DNA from: G965233625 sp965233625
GTDB lineage: Bacteria; Planctomycetota; Planctomycetia; Pirellulales; Pirellulaceae
DNA: 64,000 nt
Reading direction: 5' to 3'
Assembly: GCA_965233625.1 (NCBI GenBank)
Contig: OZ247499.1
Coordinates: 2,108,001-2,172,000 of the forward strand
The notes beneath the pieces are model-generated. The model was not told the DNA's origin, searched no databases, and saw only the letters and a program-made list of their open reading frames with translations. The translations under genes and the position numbers were made by a program. This document shows positions 44,472 through 54,079 of the stretch, in pieces. How positions within the stretch are numbered: position 1 is the first letter of the stretch; each line of letters begins with the position of its first letter.

Positions 44472-46604
44472 ATGTTTGCTGCACTGCTCTCATTCATCAT
44501 CGCAGCATCGCCGGGGCCTGCTCCGGTTGACTTCGATACGGGTGTGCTTGCCGTGCTGACCCGCGCCGGATGTAATGCGGCTTCGTGTCATGGCGCCGCG
44601 GATGGCAGGGGCGGATTCAAGCTCTCGCTATTCGGCGGCGATCCTGCGGCGGACTATCGCAGTATTGTGAACCAGTACGGTGGCCGCCGGATCAATCTGG
44701 TTTCGCCCTCGCGAAGTCTGGTGCTTGCCAAGCCCACACTACGGCTGGAGCACGAAGGCGGCGAACGCTTCCGGCCAGGTTCGCCCGCCGCCAGACTACT
44801 GACGCGTTGGATCGAAGAAGGCGCCGCCCGGCTGAAGGCCCGTACGCTGACTGATGTGAAGCTGTCGGTATCCCGCGACTTCGTCGAGCAGACGCCGGGC
44901 GTTTCTCAAGCCACTGTCATTGCAAGTTTCGACGACAACACGCAACGCAACGTAACAGCCACGGCCGTATACACGCCCGATGACCCGGCCGCAATCGACG
45001 TTGACGATGCAGGGCGGATCACCGTCAAACGCCCTGGCGTGCACGTAATTGTTGTCCGCTATCTCTCGATGGTGAAAGCCATCCAGATTACGGCGCCATT
45101 GCAACAGAAGCCCGTAGATCTTTCCGCCGCCCGTAGGGGCAACTGGATAGACGATGCGATTTACGACAAGCTTCAGCAGCTCCGCGTAGAGCCTTTACCA
45201 CGCAGCAGCGACACCGTGCTTCTTAGGCGTGTCTATCTGGACCTGACGGGAAAACTGCCAGAGCTGGCGTCGACGCGGGCTTATCTGGATTCAGCGGAAC
45301 CCCAGAAGTTCAACCGGCTGGTCAGCAAGCTGCTGGATTCGCCGGAGTTTGAAGCGTACTTCACTCTGCGGCTTGCCAAACTTTTTCGCATTGAAGGTAA
45401 GGGACAAGGGGCGATAGCCACTGAGAAGTTTCATAGCTGGTTGCAGAAGCAACTGCATGAGCGTCGCGGCTTTGACCAGATCGCCCGCGACATGCTGCTT
45501 ACGGGCGGTTCTCCTACGACGAACGGGCCAGCGAACTTTTATCGTGCTGCCAGCGACGCCAGGCTTCAAGCGGAGTACTTGAGTGAGAAGTTTATGGGCG
45601 TCAGGTTGCGTTGTGCCAACTGCCACAACCATCCGTTGGATCATTGGACTCAGGACGACTATCACGGACTGGCGGCGATCTTCGCCCCGGTTCAGCGGAC
45701 CGGCGGCATACGCTTTGACGGACCGGGCCAGGCGTATCATCCACGCACCGGGCAGCCAGCCGCGAAGCAGATTCCGGGCAGGCAGCAGCTGGCCACACAA
45801 AACGGCGGCAAAGAAGTTTCTGGCGTTGCGGGACTTAAAGCTTTGGCCAATTGGCTAACGCAGCAGGAGAATCCGTACTTCGCCCGCTCGATCGTGAACC
45901 GCCTCTGGCAGATGTTGATGGGCCGCGGATTAGTGGAGCCCGTGGATGATCTGCGTAGCACCAATCCGGCAAGCCACCCGGCAATACTCAAGCAGCTTGC
46001 CAAGGAATTTGTCGAAGGCGGTTACCGGGTTCGCCCCATCTTGCGCACCATTGCCCAGTCCGCTGCCTACCAGCGTGCAAGCCGCACCGGTCATCCTGGT
46101 GCCGCATTCTATGCAGCAAATATTCCGCGACCGTTGCCGGCGGAAGTTCTGGCGGATGCCATCGCGGACGTGACGGGCGTGCCGGATGAATATGGCGATG
46201 CAATGCAAAAATCGCGGGCGATCCATCTGCTTAATGTGTCGGCAAACGCTCCTTCGCTTGAAGTGCTTGGCCGGTGTACTGGCAGCAATGCATGCAGCAC
46301 CGATGGAAAGAATTTACCACTGACCGCCCGCGCAGGTCTGCATTTGCTCAATGGACCCTTGCTCAACCGCAAACTCAGCGCGAAAGAAAACCGTTTGAAC
46401 GCGCTCATCGAAAGCGGCAAGTCGGACGCGGAAATCATCAGCCAGTGCTATCAGCGCGCATTGTGTCGCCCACCAACCACCCAGGAAGTGGGTTACTGGC
46501 AGAAAGAACTGGCAGCTGTCCAAGGCAAAGCAGCCCGGCAAGCTGTACTGGAAGACTTCCTGTGGGCGTTGCTTTGCAACCGCGAGTTCACGTTGATTCG
46601 TTAA
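44472..46604 (+). CDS. DUF1549/DUF1553 planctomycete cytochrome-like protein with Ig-like part
   Basis: 710 residues. A short signal-like start is followed by a heme-type module with a spaced motif CNAASCHG (typical variant for this family), a beta-rich Ig-like part (about 125-215), DUF1549 (NWIDDAIYDKLQQLRVEP, LRRVYLDLTGKLPE) that includes LRCANCHNHPLDHWTQDDYH, and DUF1553 (SIVNRLWQMLMGRGLVEP, RALCRPPTTQEVGYWQKEL). Heme binding outside the cytoplasm is predicted. Such genes are normally followed by a DUF1501 gene; here nusB follows, so the usual partner is absent. Confidence 0.9.
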   Translation: MFAALLSFIIAASPGPAPVDFDTGVLAVLTRAGCNAASCHGAADGRGGFKLSLFGGDPAADYRSIVNQYGGRRINLVSPSRSLVLAKPTLRLEHEGGERFRPGSPAARLLTRWIEEGAARLKARTLTDVKLSVSRDFVEQTPGVSQATVIASFDDNTQRNVTATAVYTPDDPAAIDVDDAGRITVKRPGVHVIVVRYLSMVKAIQITAPLQQKPVDLSAARRGNWIDDAIYDKLQQLRVEPLPRSSDTVLLRRVYLDLTGKLPELASTRAYLDSAEPQKFNRLVSKLLDSPEFEAYFTLRLAKLFRIEGKGQGAIATEKFHSWLQKQLHERRGFDQIARDMLLTGGSPTTNGPANFYRAASDARLQAEYLSEKFMGVRLRCANCHNHPLDHWTQDDYHGLAAIFAPVQRTGGIRFDGPGQAYHPRTGQPAAKQIPGRQQLATQNGGKEVSGVAGLKALANWLTQQENPYFARSIVNRLWQMLMGRGLVEPVDDLRSTNPASHPAILKQLAKEFVEGGYRVRPILRTIAQSAAYQRASRTGHPGAAFYAANIPRPLPAEVLADAIADVTGVPDEYGDAMQKSRAIHLLNVSANAPSLEVLGRCTGSNACSTDGKNLPLTARAGLHLLNGPLLNRKLSAKENRLNALIESGKSDAEIISQCYQRALCRPPTTQEVGYWQKELAAVQGKAARQAVLEDFLWALLCNREFTLIR

Positions 46605-46745
46605 CGGTGTGCAAAGTTTCTCAGCGGCAAACGGGCACGAAGCGGGTGCGTGGGATTCACAAAACTGGTTCGCCTGTATAATGGAGATTGGACCAACCAC
46701 CTTCCCACCACCGTTGGCTTAGCGCTCTTTACGTCTGGAATTCTC

Positions 46746-47180
46746 ATGGCACGCCGCAGCCGCGCCCGCGAAGTTGTTTTACAGCTTCTCTATCGCGACG
46801 ATCTCAATCCGGGAATCGCTCTGTCAGGCGACGTGGATTTTCTCCGTGGTCGCCTGGGTAATGAAGAACTGGTCGAATTCGCTTCGTCGCTCTTGCTGGG
46901 GGTGCGGCGCAATCAGGACGAACTGAACGAACTGCTCGATCAGCGGGCAGACAACTGGACGCTGCGAAGAATGGCCGTCATCGACCGCAACGTGCTACGC
47001 CTGGGCGCCTACGAAATTATGTACGGCGGAACACCTGGCGCCGTGGCGATTAACGAAGCGGTTGAACTGGCCAAACGCTTTGGCGGAAAGCAATCCGCGC
47101 AATTCGTCAACGGCGTTCTCGATCGCTTCATTACCCGCGATGATGCTGCCAGTTCTGAAAAGCCGGTGGTCGAAGAATAG
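46746..47180 (+). CDS. nusB: Transcription antitermination factor NusB
   Basis: 144 residues from the ATG at 46746. ARRSRAREVVLQLLYRDDLN at the start, then WTLRRMAVIDRNVLRLGAYE and AINEAVELAKRFGGKQSAQF are the NusB core. Upstream codons are not conserved. It binds boxA RNA with NusE (S10) in rRNA antitermination. Confidence 0.96.
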   Translation: MARRSRAREVVLQLLYRDDLNPGIALSGDVDFLRGRLGNEELVEFASSLLLGVRRNQDELNELLDQRADNWTLRRMAVIDRNVLRLGAYEIMYGGTPGAVAINEAVELAKRFGGKQSAQFVNGVLDRFITRDDAASSEKPVVEE

Positions 47181-47332
47181 CCGCCTCGGAAAAGTGGTCG
47201 AGAAGTAGCAGCAATGCTATCTGTAAGACCCGGATTGCGCTGAGCAGAAATCTGTCTTTGCTGGTTCGGGCTTGCTGGCTATACTTCCTGGCAATGTTGA
47301 AGCAATTTGCGGAAGAAAGGGAGTTCTTCGCC

Positions 47333-48157
47333 ATGCGGACCATCGCCGTTATCAATCAGAAGGGTGGAGTTGGAAAAACCACCACCGCGGTGAACCTAAG
47401 TGCTGCACTTGCCCGCAAGGGATACCGGGTGTGCGTGATGGATCTCGATCCGCAGGCTCACGCCTCGCTACATCTGGGCGTTGCACTGTCGGATGGCGAA
47501 AAATCAATCTACAGCGTGCTAACGGGCGATACATCGCTCGCCGAAGTCCGGCAGCAGGTGGCTGAAAATCTATGGGTGGTGCCGGCACACCTGGATCTTG
47601 CAGCTGCGGAAATGGAACTAGCAGGCGAAGTTGGCCGCGAGATCATTCTGCGCGACAAAATGGCGGAAGACGACGCGGAGTTTGATTTCGTCATTCTCGA
47701 CTGTGCTCCCTCGCTGGGGCTGCTCACGCTTAATGCGCTGACTGCTGTACGGGAAGTGTTCCTGCCTCTGCAGCCCCACTTCCTGGCACTGCACGGTTTA
47801 AGCAAGCTGCTGCGAACGGTGCAACTGGTTTCAAAACGGCTGAACAAAGGTCTGCGGCTGTCTGGAGTCGTCTTCTGCATGTACGACTCGGGCACCCGGC
47901 TGGCTGCCGAAGTCAGTAGCGATGTGCTTGAGTTTTTTGGCGGAGAGCACGGCGACGACTGCGTCTGGGCCGATGCGGTCAGTTTCCGGACCCGCATCCG
48001 CCGCAACATCCGCCTGGCAGAAGCACCCAGTTATGGCCAGTCCATCTTCGAATACGCCGCGGATTCAAACGGCGCCGAGGATTACGAATCGCTGGCACGT
48101 GAAGTTTTAGGCGCCGCGGACGAAGCTTCGCCATCGCTGCAAAAGGCGGTTGCTTAA
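47333..48157 (+). CDS. ParA/MinD-type ATPase
   Basis: 274 residues from the ATG at 47333, preceded by AGGGAG. The deviant Walker A motif KGGVGKTT (residues 10-17), the switch DLDPQAHAS and the Walker B-like VILDCAPSLG are all intact. The C-terminal part (RIRRNIRLAEAPSYGQSIFE) is typical of Soj/ParA. No parB or parS site lies next to it, so it may be an orphan positioning ATPase rather than the chromosomal ParA. A terminator follows. Confidence 0.92.
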   Translation: MRTIAVINQKGGVGKTTTAVNLSAALARKGYRVCVMDLDPQAHASLHLGVALSDGEKSIYSVLTGDTSLAEVRQQVAENLWVVPAHLDLAAAEMELAGEVGREIILRDKMAEDDAEFDFVILDCAPSLGLLTLNALTAVREVFLPLQPHFLALHGLSKLLRTVQLVSKRLNKGLRLSGVVFCMYDSGTRLAAEVSSDVLEFFGGEHGDDCVWADAVSFRTRIRRNIRLAEAPSYGQSIFEYAADSNGAEDYESLAREVLGAADEASPSLQKAVA

Positions 48158-48195
48158 GTCCGCAGGACTGCGACGCCAGCTACTAGCAATACAAC

Positions 48196-48223
48196 AGGCC
48201 GTCACTCTGTGGCGGCCTTTTTT
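48196..48223 (+). terminator. Terminator of the ParA-like gene
   Basis: AGGCCGTCAC and GTGGCGGCCT pair with one G-T, with a loop of TCT, and are followed by a run of T. Confidence 0.9.
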
Positions 48224-48369
48224 AATTAGCACTCCGGGCGATCATTGCGCGGAATCTTCACTGGCTAGTTTTTCCTGGTGGCGACGGCTAACTGAATGTG
48301 GGCGGCGTTTTTTTTCGCCGCACGAAGGGATTTTGTGACCTATGCTTCAACAGGTTGGGTTACACACAC

Positions 48370-48396
48370 GCGGTGCTCACACCGCTTCTTTTCTTA
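48370..48396 (+). promoter_or_regulatory. Leader hairpin before the TadG-like gene
   Basis: GCGGTG and CACCGC form a 6-bp stem with loop CTCA, followed by TTCTTTTCTTA. It lies 30-55 bp before the ATG at 48425 and might be a weak attenuator. Confidence 0.3.
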
Positions 48397-48424
48397 CACT
48401 ATTCAGATCATAAGGCCACGATTC

Positions 48425-50218
48425 ATGAAGCGCTACGCCGAGACGCGCAACGCGAAGAAACGCCATCACGGTCACGTCCGTAAAGGCATTATTGCTGTTC
48501 TAAGCGCACTACTTCTAGTTGTTGTTTTTGCATTCGTCGCATTCGCCATCGACACGGCGAAAATTGCGTTGAAACAGACCGAAATGCAGACGGCGGTTGA
48601 TGCGGCCGCATTGGCTGCCTCGCAGGAACTTAGCGAATCCATCGCCCAGGCCAGCCGTGGCGAAGATGGCGACATCGTGATTGACGACGCCTCGCCCGCC
48701 ATCGTCTCGGCACGGGAAGTCGCCGCAGACGTGGCCGCACACAATGGCGTATTCATCGATCCAGATGAAGACGTGCAATTTGGCCGCCGCTATTACGATG
48801 AAGACACAGGTGAATGGCCCATTGAATGGGGTTCAGCGCCTTACAACGTCGTACGCGTGCAAGCCCGCCGCACGAACGAAGATCTCTCGGCGCCTGATGG
48901 ACAGATCCCGCTATCGTTCGGCTGGGCCGTTGGCAAAAAGTCCGCGGAACTGACGCTCGCCGCCAGTGCGTTCATCGAGGCGCGTGACATGGTGCTGGTG
49001 CTGGACTTCTCAGCTTCGATGAATGACGACAGCTCGATGCTGTCTTTCAATAGCCTTGGCCAGTCCAATGTTGAAGCAAGCCTGGACGCTATGTGGCAGG
49101 CCCTCCGCGACTCTGGCGCCACGTTCCCCGATACGGGCAACCAGAAGTTCCCAGAATCTTTCGGCCGTCTGGACAGCAACTACGGTCGTTATATCTACAG
49201 CAGAAACAGCAATCAGTACGTGTTTGAAGAACTGGAACTGGACGAAGTCGATGATGATGGTCGTCCGCTCTATCCGTTCCCGCAGCCGGGTCGATACAGC
49301 AACGGCCTTCCGCGGAACGAGCCCGATTACTGGACAAGTCGCAGCCTGTGGTTGAACTACATCAACTATGTCCGCCGCAGCATCAAGTCGCAGTACCGCC
49401 ACCGCTATGGTTTCCGCTCGCTGATGGAATATCTGCAGCAGCAGCGTTACGGATCTCAACAGTCAGAAGATCTCTGGCGTACGCCGCACTATCCATTCCA
49501 CGCCATTAAAGAAGGCGCCACGCAGTTCACGGAATTCCTGGATGAACTGGATTACGGCGACGAACTGGGGCTGGTCAGCTACGGGCAGTATGCCAAATCA
49601 GAGACGACGCTGAACGACGGCGATGCAACGGTCGACATCAGTAACGATCCGATTACTTCAAACTTTGAAGCGGTCGATACGATTCAGCGGCACAAGCAGG
49701 CAGGCCATGACACAGGCTGGACCGGCATGGGATACGGCATCAAAGAAGCCCGCGAAATGCTGCTGGGTGATGATGACGATTCTTCAGACAACGGGCATGC
49801 CCGCTACGGCGCCCGTCCGATCCTGCTCATCATGACCGACGGTCAGACCAACCAGGGGCCGAGCAACTTCAGCCTGCCAGCCGGTTGGGACTGGGCTGAC
49901 TACACGGACTACGATGGCGATGGCGATGCTGATTACTGGATCTCCAACCATTCGTCTTACAGTAGCCAGAAGAAGTACGCCTTCTACCAGGCAGTGCTTT
50001 CCATGCAGAAAGGCGCCACGATCAACACGATGAGTGTCGGCAACGGAGCTGACCATAACCTGATGAAAGCTATTGCATTCATGGGTGGTGGTGAGCACAT
50101 CCGGGTCAACGGCGGCACCTCAATCGAAGAGATGACGGACGACCTTGAAAGTGCTTTCGGGCTGATCGCTGGTCAGGTTCCACCCGCGAAGCTGATCTAC
50201 GACGATGAAGCAGAATAA
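48425..50218 (+). CDS. TadG-like protein with vWA domain
   Basis: 597 residues from the ATG at 48425. A basic N-terminus and one membrane span (IIAVLSALLLVVVFAFVAFA) followed by TAVDAAALAASQEL are the TadE/TadG signature. A von Willebrand A domain runs from about residue 188 (MVLVLDFSASMNDDSS, MIDAS Asp194) to about 570 (ILLIMTDGQTN) and contains a large insert of about 140 residues rich in Tyr, Arg and Ser (about 230-370). No Tad pilus secretion gene is nearby. The metal-dependent adhesion site suggests binding of a surface or partner. Confidence 0.88.
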   Translation: MKRYAETRNAKKRHHGHVRKGIIAVLSALLLVVVFAFVAFAIDTAKIALKQTEMQTAVDAAALAASQELSESIAQASRGEDGDIVIDDASPAIVSAREVAADVAAHNGVFIDPDEDVQFGRRYYDEDTGEWPIEWGSAPYNVVRVQARRTNEDLSAPDGQIPLSFGWAVGKKSAELTLAASAFIEARDMVLVLDFSASMNDDSSMLSFNSLGQSNVEASLDAMWQALRDSGATFPDTGNQKFPESFGRLDSNYGRYIYSRNSNQYVFEELELDEVDDDGRPLYPFPQPGRYSNGLPRNEPDYWTSRSLWLNYINYVRRSIKSQYRHRYGFRSLMEYLQQQRYGSQQSEDLWRTPHYPFHAIKEGATQFTEFLDELDYGDELGLVSYGQYAKSETTLNDGDATVDISNDPITSNFEAVDTIQRHKQAGHDTGWTGMGYGIKEAREMLLGDDDDSSDNGHARYGARPILLIMTDGQTNQGPSNFSLPAGWDWADYTDYDGDGDADYWISNHSSYSSQKKYAFYQAVLSMQKGATINTMSVGNGADHNLMKAIAFMGGGEHIRVNGGTSIEEMTDDLESAFGLIAGQVPPAKLIYDDEAE

Positions 50219-50245
50219 AGCAGCTTAGAGTAACGCACCTAAGCC

Positions 50246-50280
50246 AACCGGCGGTTACTATTCAGGTAACCGCCGGTTTT
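50246..50280. terminator. Bidirectional terminator overlapping the GNAT gene end
   Basis: AACCGGCGGTTAC and GTAACCGCCGGTT form a perfect 13-bp stem, followed by TTTTC. The stem covers the last codons (NRRLPE and stop) of the convergent GNAT gene. Confidence 0.9.
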
Positions 50281-50821
50281 CTATATAGGGCGCCCGCAGT
50301 TCCCACCACGTTTCCGCGGAAATCGCATACCGGCGCAGTCGCCGCAGACTGCGATATTGCCAGGCAGACCAGAGTCGACCGCGGAACGTCATCCGCACAG
50401 GTGTGAAACCCGTCTTCTCCATCAGGCGTAGGTTGCGGACGTTGCCGGCGAACGTATCCGCCACAACCTGACGCACTTTCTGTTCTAGAAAAAACTGGTC
50501 AAACACCGCTGTCAGCGCCTGCTGCATCACGCCTCTGCCCCAATAATCCGGCGCCAGGCTCCAGCCACACACAACGGTATAAGCCGCGCCTGGTTTCTGG
50601 TAGTGCGACTGCGATATCAGCCCTGCAACTTCTCCGTTCACCAGAATAGTCGTGCAACGGTAGGACAGCCCCGGTGTGTTTTCGGCGCCTTCAATCTGCC
50701 GGCGCCATCGATGGATCGAACAGGGCGGCAGCTGAAATTCCGCCACCTGGCGATTCGTACGGATTGCATGCAGTCGCGCGATGTCTTCGCGTAGGATGTT
50801 GCGGACCGTAATCTCCTGCAT
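50258..50821 (-). CDS. GNAT family N-acetyltransferase (RimJ/RimL type)
   Basis: 187 residues. The acetyl-CoA binding segment WGRGVMQQAL, the preceding VVCGWSLAPDYWGRG strand and NLRLMEKTGFTPVRM fit the RimJ/RimL-like acetyltransferases, which act on N-termini of ribosomal proteins or on small amines. The C-terminus is basic. The stop codon lies inside the hairpin shared with the vWA gene upstream on the other strand. Substrate unknown. Confidence 0.88.
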   Translation of the reverse strand: MQEITVRNILREDIARLHAIRTNRQVAEFQLPPCSIHRWRRQIEGAENTPGLSYRCTTILVNGEVAGLISQSHYQKPGAAYTVVCGWSLAPDYWGRGVMQQALTAVFDQFFLEQKVRQVVADTFAGNVRNLRLMEKTGFTPVRMTFRGRLWSAWQYRSLRRLRRYAISAETWWELRAPYIENRRLPE

Positions 50822-51041
50822 AACTAGCTTTGCCTGTTAAGTGTTTTGCACCGTGCAGAAAAACGCGGCAGCTTTGCAATCCGGGGAATAATTTACCATT
50901 CCACTTACGAATCCGTTGCGGTACGTTGCCTTGGCGCCATTTCGTATCGGGCAAAGCGCGAATCTGTTATGGTGTGGAGTGGTCGATTGCGGCATTGTCT
51001 CCTCAAATCCTTTCCAGCACCTCTTCTCCCCTCACATTGTT

Positions 51042-52490
51042 ATGAGTACTGGTGAAAAAAACGATCGTGATGCGGCTCTGGAAGCCAAGCGGCAGCAACT
51101 CGCCCGCCTTGAACGCCAGAAGCAACGTCTGGAGGCGGAATTAAGCGACGCAGCAGCGCCGAAAGAAGAACGGCCCGTAAAACCGGCAGCGGCGCCGCCC
51201 CGGTCAGAATCACCTAAGCCAGCCGCCAGGCAGAAGCCTAAGCCCAAACCGGCACCCGCACCGCGCCGCGTGGCAGCTGCACCGCTACCTGATGCGGGCG
51301 AAGTTAAAAACACGGAAACAGCTCCCAAGCCAGCCAGAAAACAGCCGCCCGTTACACGTCCCAAACCACTGGAAGCGCCCGCTGCTGCAGTGGCGGCGAC
51401 GGCTGCAACACAGAACGTGGACACGCCGGAAGCATCCGCGGAAACGGACGAGGAGTTCGTCGAATACGAAGAGCCGCTGCGGCGTGGTTTTTCTATCCGC
51501 TCGGCGCCGCCGTGGCTGGTTAGCACCATCGTTCACATCGTGATCGTGATGGTGATGGCCATGTGGACATTCTCACCGCCGCTGGATCTCAACAATACCT
51601 TTGTTGTCGCCAACACCATTGACGAAAACGATGTTGTTGAACCAGAGCCTTTCAGCACCGTCGAGATTGAACAACCGGCGCCTGAACCGCTGGAGGAAAT
51701 CGAAGTTCCGAACCTAGACGCTATTGCGGAAATGTCGGACCCGGGCGAAATGAACTTCTCTGAGGTGCTCACCGATACTCCCAACAATGTCACCTCGGAG
51801 GTCGAATTTTCCACCGACACCATGAGCGAAATCGGCGCGCTGTTTTCTGGCGAAAGCAACGGCATGGCGTCGGTAGGCGATGGCCTAAAAGCCGCGGCTT
51901 CGTTCTTTGGAACAAAAACCGCCGGCAAATCGTTCGTGTTTGTCGTTGATAATTCCAACAGTATGACACGCGGCCGGTTTGAAACGGCTTTGATCGAACT
52001 GGTGCGGACGGTCGATTCGATGTCGCCGAAGCAGAAGTTCTATGTCATCTTCTTCAGCGACACCGCCTATGGTCTGTTCCATCCCAGCGCCAGCAACAAG
52101 ATGGTGCCCGCAACCGACAAGAACAAAGAACTGCTCAAACAGTGGCTGCCATCGGTCGAGATGTGCCTGCGGACCGTCGGCGAAGACGCCATGAAACTCG
52201 CGTTTCAGTTGAACCCCGATGTGATCTACATCCTGGGCGATGGCGCCTTTACGGACAAAACCGGCCAGAAGCTGGTTGCGCCGCACAATCGCGAAGTCGT
52301 GATTCACACTCTGGGCATGGAAGTGAATCAAAAGGGTGAGAAAGAACTGATGTCCATCGCAGCAGCCAACGGCGGCCAGTACCGTGCGGTCAGCGCAAGT
52401 CAGTTAGCGATCCAGATGTCGAAACAGAAACCCATTCCCCGCAACCGCACACGCGGTTCCGTCTGGGGCATCAAGCTGCCCGACAAATAA
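51042..52490 (+). CDS. Single-span membrane protein with coiled coil and vWA domain
   Basis: 482 residues from the ATG at 51042. The N-terminus is a charged coiled coil (AALEAKRQQLARLERQKQRL) followed by a long Pro/Ala/Lys-rich stretch (about 45-140), one membrane span (about 163-180, STIVHIVIVMVMAMW), an acidic region, and a vWA domain starting at FVFVVDNSNSMTRGRF (MIDAS Asp303) through VIYILGDGAFTDKTG. The layout is TonB-like: cytoplasmic coiled coil, span, periplasmic effector. No signal peptide cleavage is expected. It is 220 bp from the divergent GNAT gene. Confidence 0.85.
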   Translation: MSTGEKNDRDAALEAKRQQLARLERQKQRLEAELSDAAAPKEERPVKPAAAPPRSESPKPAARQKPKPKPAPAPRRVAAAPLPDAGEVKNTETAPKPARKQPPVTRPKPLEAPAAAVAATAATQNVDTPEASAETDEEFVEYEEPLRRGFSIRSAPPWLVSTIVHIVIVMVMAMWTFSPPLDLNNTFVVANTIDENDVVEPEPFSTVEIEQPAPEPLEEIEVPNLDAIAEMSDPGEMNFSEVLTDTPNNVTSEVEFSTDTMSEIGALFSGESNGMASVGDGLKAAASFFGTKTAGKSFVFVVDNSNSMTRGRFETALIELVRTVDSMSPKQKFYVIFFSDTAYGLFHPSASNKMVPATDKNKELLKQWLPSVEMCLRTVGEDAMKLAFQLNPDVIYILGDGAFTDKTGQKLVAPHNREVVIHTLGMEVNQKGEKELMSIAAANGGQYRAVSASQLAIQMSKQKPIPRNRTRGSVWGIKLPDK

Positions 52491-52528
52491 GGTGCAGGTA
52501 TTGCCCAGACTACGGCGCCGTAAATCCT

Positions 52529-54079
52529 TCACACACCCGTGTTGCCGACCCGCACTTCAACGGAATCAGCGGCGGCGTGATCGAGCAGCAGCGTCTGATC
52601 TCCGTTGACCGTTACCTCCCACAACCGGTCTTCGTCGCGTCTTGGTCCGACTTGAATGTCGTCGCCTGGTTTGATGCCCGGCGTGAGTCCGCCGGCGCCA
52701 GTGACTTCGCCGCTGGAGCCATCCCGCATCGCGCTGAGTTTGACCACGGCGCCTGCCGAAAGAAGTGAAACATCGGCGGGAATTTCTGAGCCGTGCGGGT
52801 CCAGCACGGGATGGCCAAGTTTGTCATCCAGGTACTCCACAGTTTCATCATCGTGCACATGCTCCAGATGATGCGCGCGGGGATGAAGGGCGTCGTCCGG
52901 TTCGCCCACATGTTTCAGATAGGTTTCCCACAAGCGGTGCGCGCGGAGCAGGCGTTGCGCTTGCCGTTTGCCCTCACTGGTTAGTTCCAGAAGGTCGTCG
53001 CGGCTTTCAATCAGTTCACGGCCAATGAGTGTGCGGATGGCGTGCCGTGTTTCCTTGGGCGGATCTTCGACACGCTCGACAAGTTGCCGTGTGGTGCAGG
53101 ATTCGCCATCAGTGCGCAGCAGTTGCAGCAGCACGTGTTCAATCACCTGCTGCCGGGGCGAACCATAACGCCGCATCCAGTCGGCGAAGAAACCGTACTT
53201 CGGCGCCACACAGAACACCACACCAAACTGCACCGCGCAGGCCAGCACCACCGACGCGCCCGGCGCCACATTCACAACCACTGCAAACGCGTATCCAAGT
53301 AGAAAGCCCGTCACGCCGAACACTGCCGCCAGTGGCAGCATCCGGGTCAGCCGGTCGCAAAGCAGGTACGCGGTCGAAGCTGGAATGATGAGCAGCCCGA
53401 CGACAAGAATCACTCCCACCACCGTCACACCCGTCACTACGACCAGCGAAGTGCAAACCGTTAGCACATATTGCAACAACAGCACGGGAATGCCGATCGA
53501 CGCCGCCATGACCGGGTCAAAGCTCACTAGTTGCAACGGCCGGAACAGCAGGATGACCAGAGCCAGCACGCCAGCCGTGACGATGGCCATCGTGATCAGG
53601 TCACGGTTATGCACACTCAGCAGTTGACCCGTCAGAAAGTGCACCAGATCAATGTGGACGAGGTTGCTGAATTTGGAATGGAGTACGCCCCCTGCTGCAA
53701 AAATACCGGTGTACATGATGCCGATGGCGGCGTCTTCTTTCACCCTTGTAAACTTCGAGACAAACCCCACCATCGCCACCGTCAGTACACCGGCCAGCAA
53801 GGCGCCAATGATCATGGCGGTTGAGTGCAGGAAATCCGCAAATGCCAGATTCTGCCCGTGGTGGCCAGCAGGGAACAACGCGGTCATCAGCAGGTAACCG
53901 CACACGACGCCCGCCAGCATCGAGTGCGCCACCGCATCGGCAAGAAACGCGGTGCGCCGCAGCACGATAAAGCAGCCAATCACGCTGCACACGATAGAGA
54001 CCAGCATGCCAGCCAGCAGCGCTTTGGGTGTGGCGGCGTTTGCTTCGTGCCACGATACCAGCATCTCGTAGAAACTCAT
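52529..54079 (-). CDS. Metal ABC permease (MntB/ZnuB type) fused to a DtxR/MntR-type repressor
   Basis: 516 residues. The first about 300 form an ABC-3 permease (VIGCFIVLRRTAFLADAVAH, VGVILVVGLLIIPASTAYLL) with eight or nine membrane spans. After a cytoplasmic hinge near residue 310 (RRYGSPRQQVIEHVLLQLLR) come a winged HTH (VERVEDPPKETRHAIRTLIG, LELTSEGKRQAQRLLRAHRL), a metal-binding dimerisation part (HLEHVHDDETVEYLDDKLGH) and a FeoA/SH3-like end (about 440-516). The same fusion is known from the chlamydial YtgCR protein, where the repressor is released. The ATPase gene upstream overlaps by 4 bp (ATGA). Confidence 0.92.
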   Translation of the reverse strand: MSFYEMLVSWHEANAATPKALLAGMLVSIVCSVIGCFIVLRRTAFLADAVAHSMLAGVVCGYLLMTALFPAGHHGQNLAFADFLHSTAMIIGALLAGVLTVAMVGFVSKFTRVKEDAAIGIMYTGIFAAGGVLHSKFSNLVHIDLVHFLTGQLLSVHNRDLITMAIVTAGVLALVILLFRPLQLVSFDPVMAASIGIPVLLLQYVLTVCTSLVVVTGVTVVGVILVVGLLIIPASTAYLLCDRLTRMLPLAAVFGVTGFLLGYAFAVVVNVAPGASVVLACAVQFGVVFCVAPKYGFFADWMRRYGSPRQQVIEHVLLQLLRTDGESCTTRQLVERVEDPPKETRHAIRTLIGRELIESRDDLLELTSEGKRQAQRLLRAHRLWETYLKHVGEPDDALHPRAHHLEHVHDDETVEYLDDKLGHPVLDPHGSEIPADVSLLSAGAVVKLSAMRDGSSGEVTGAGGLTPGIKPGDDIQVGPRRDEDRLWEVTVNGDQTLLLDHAAADSVEVRVGNTGV

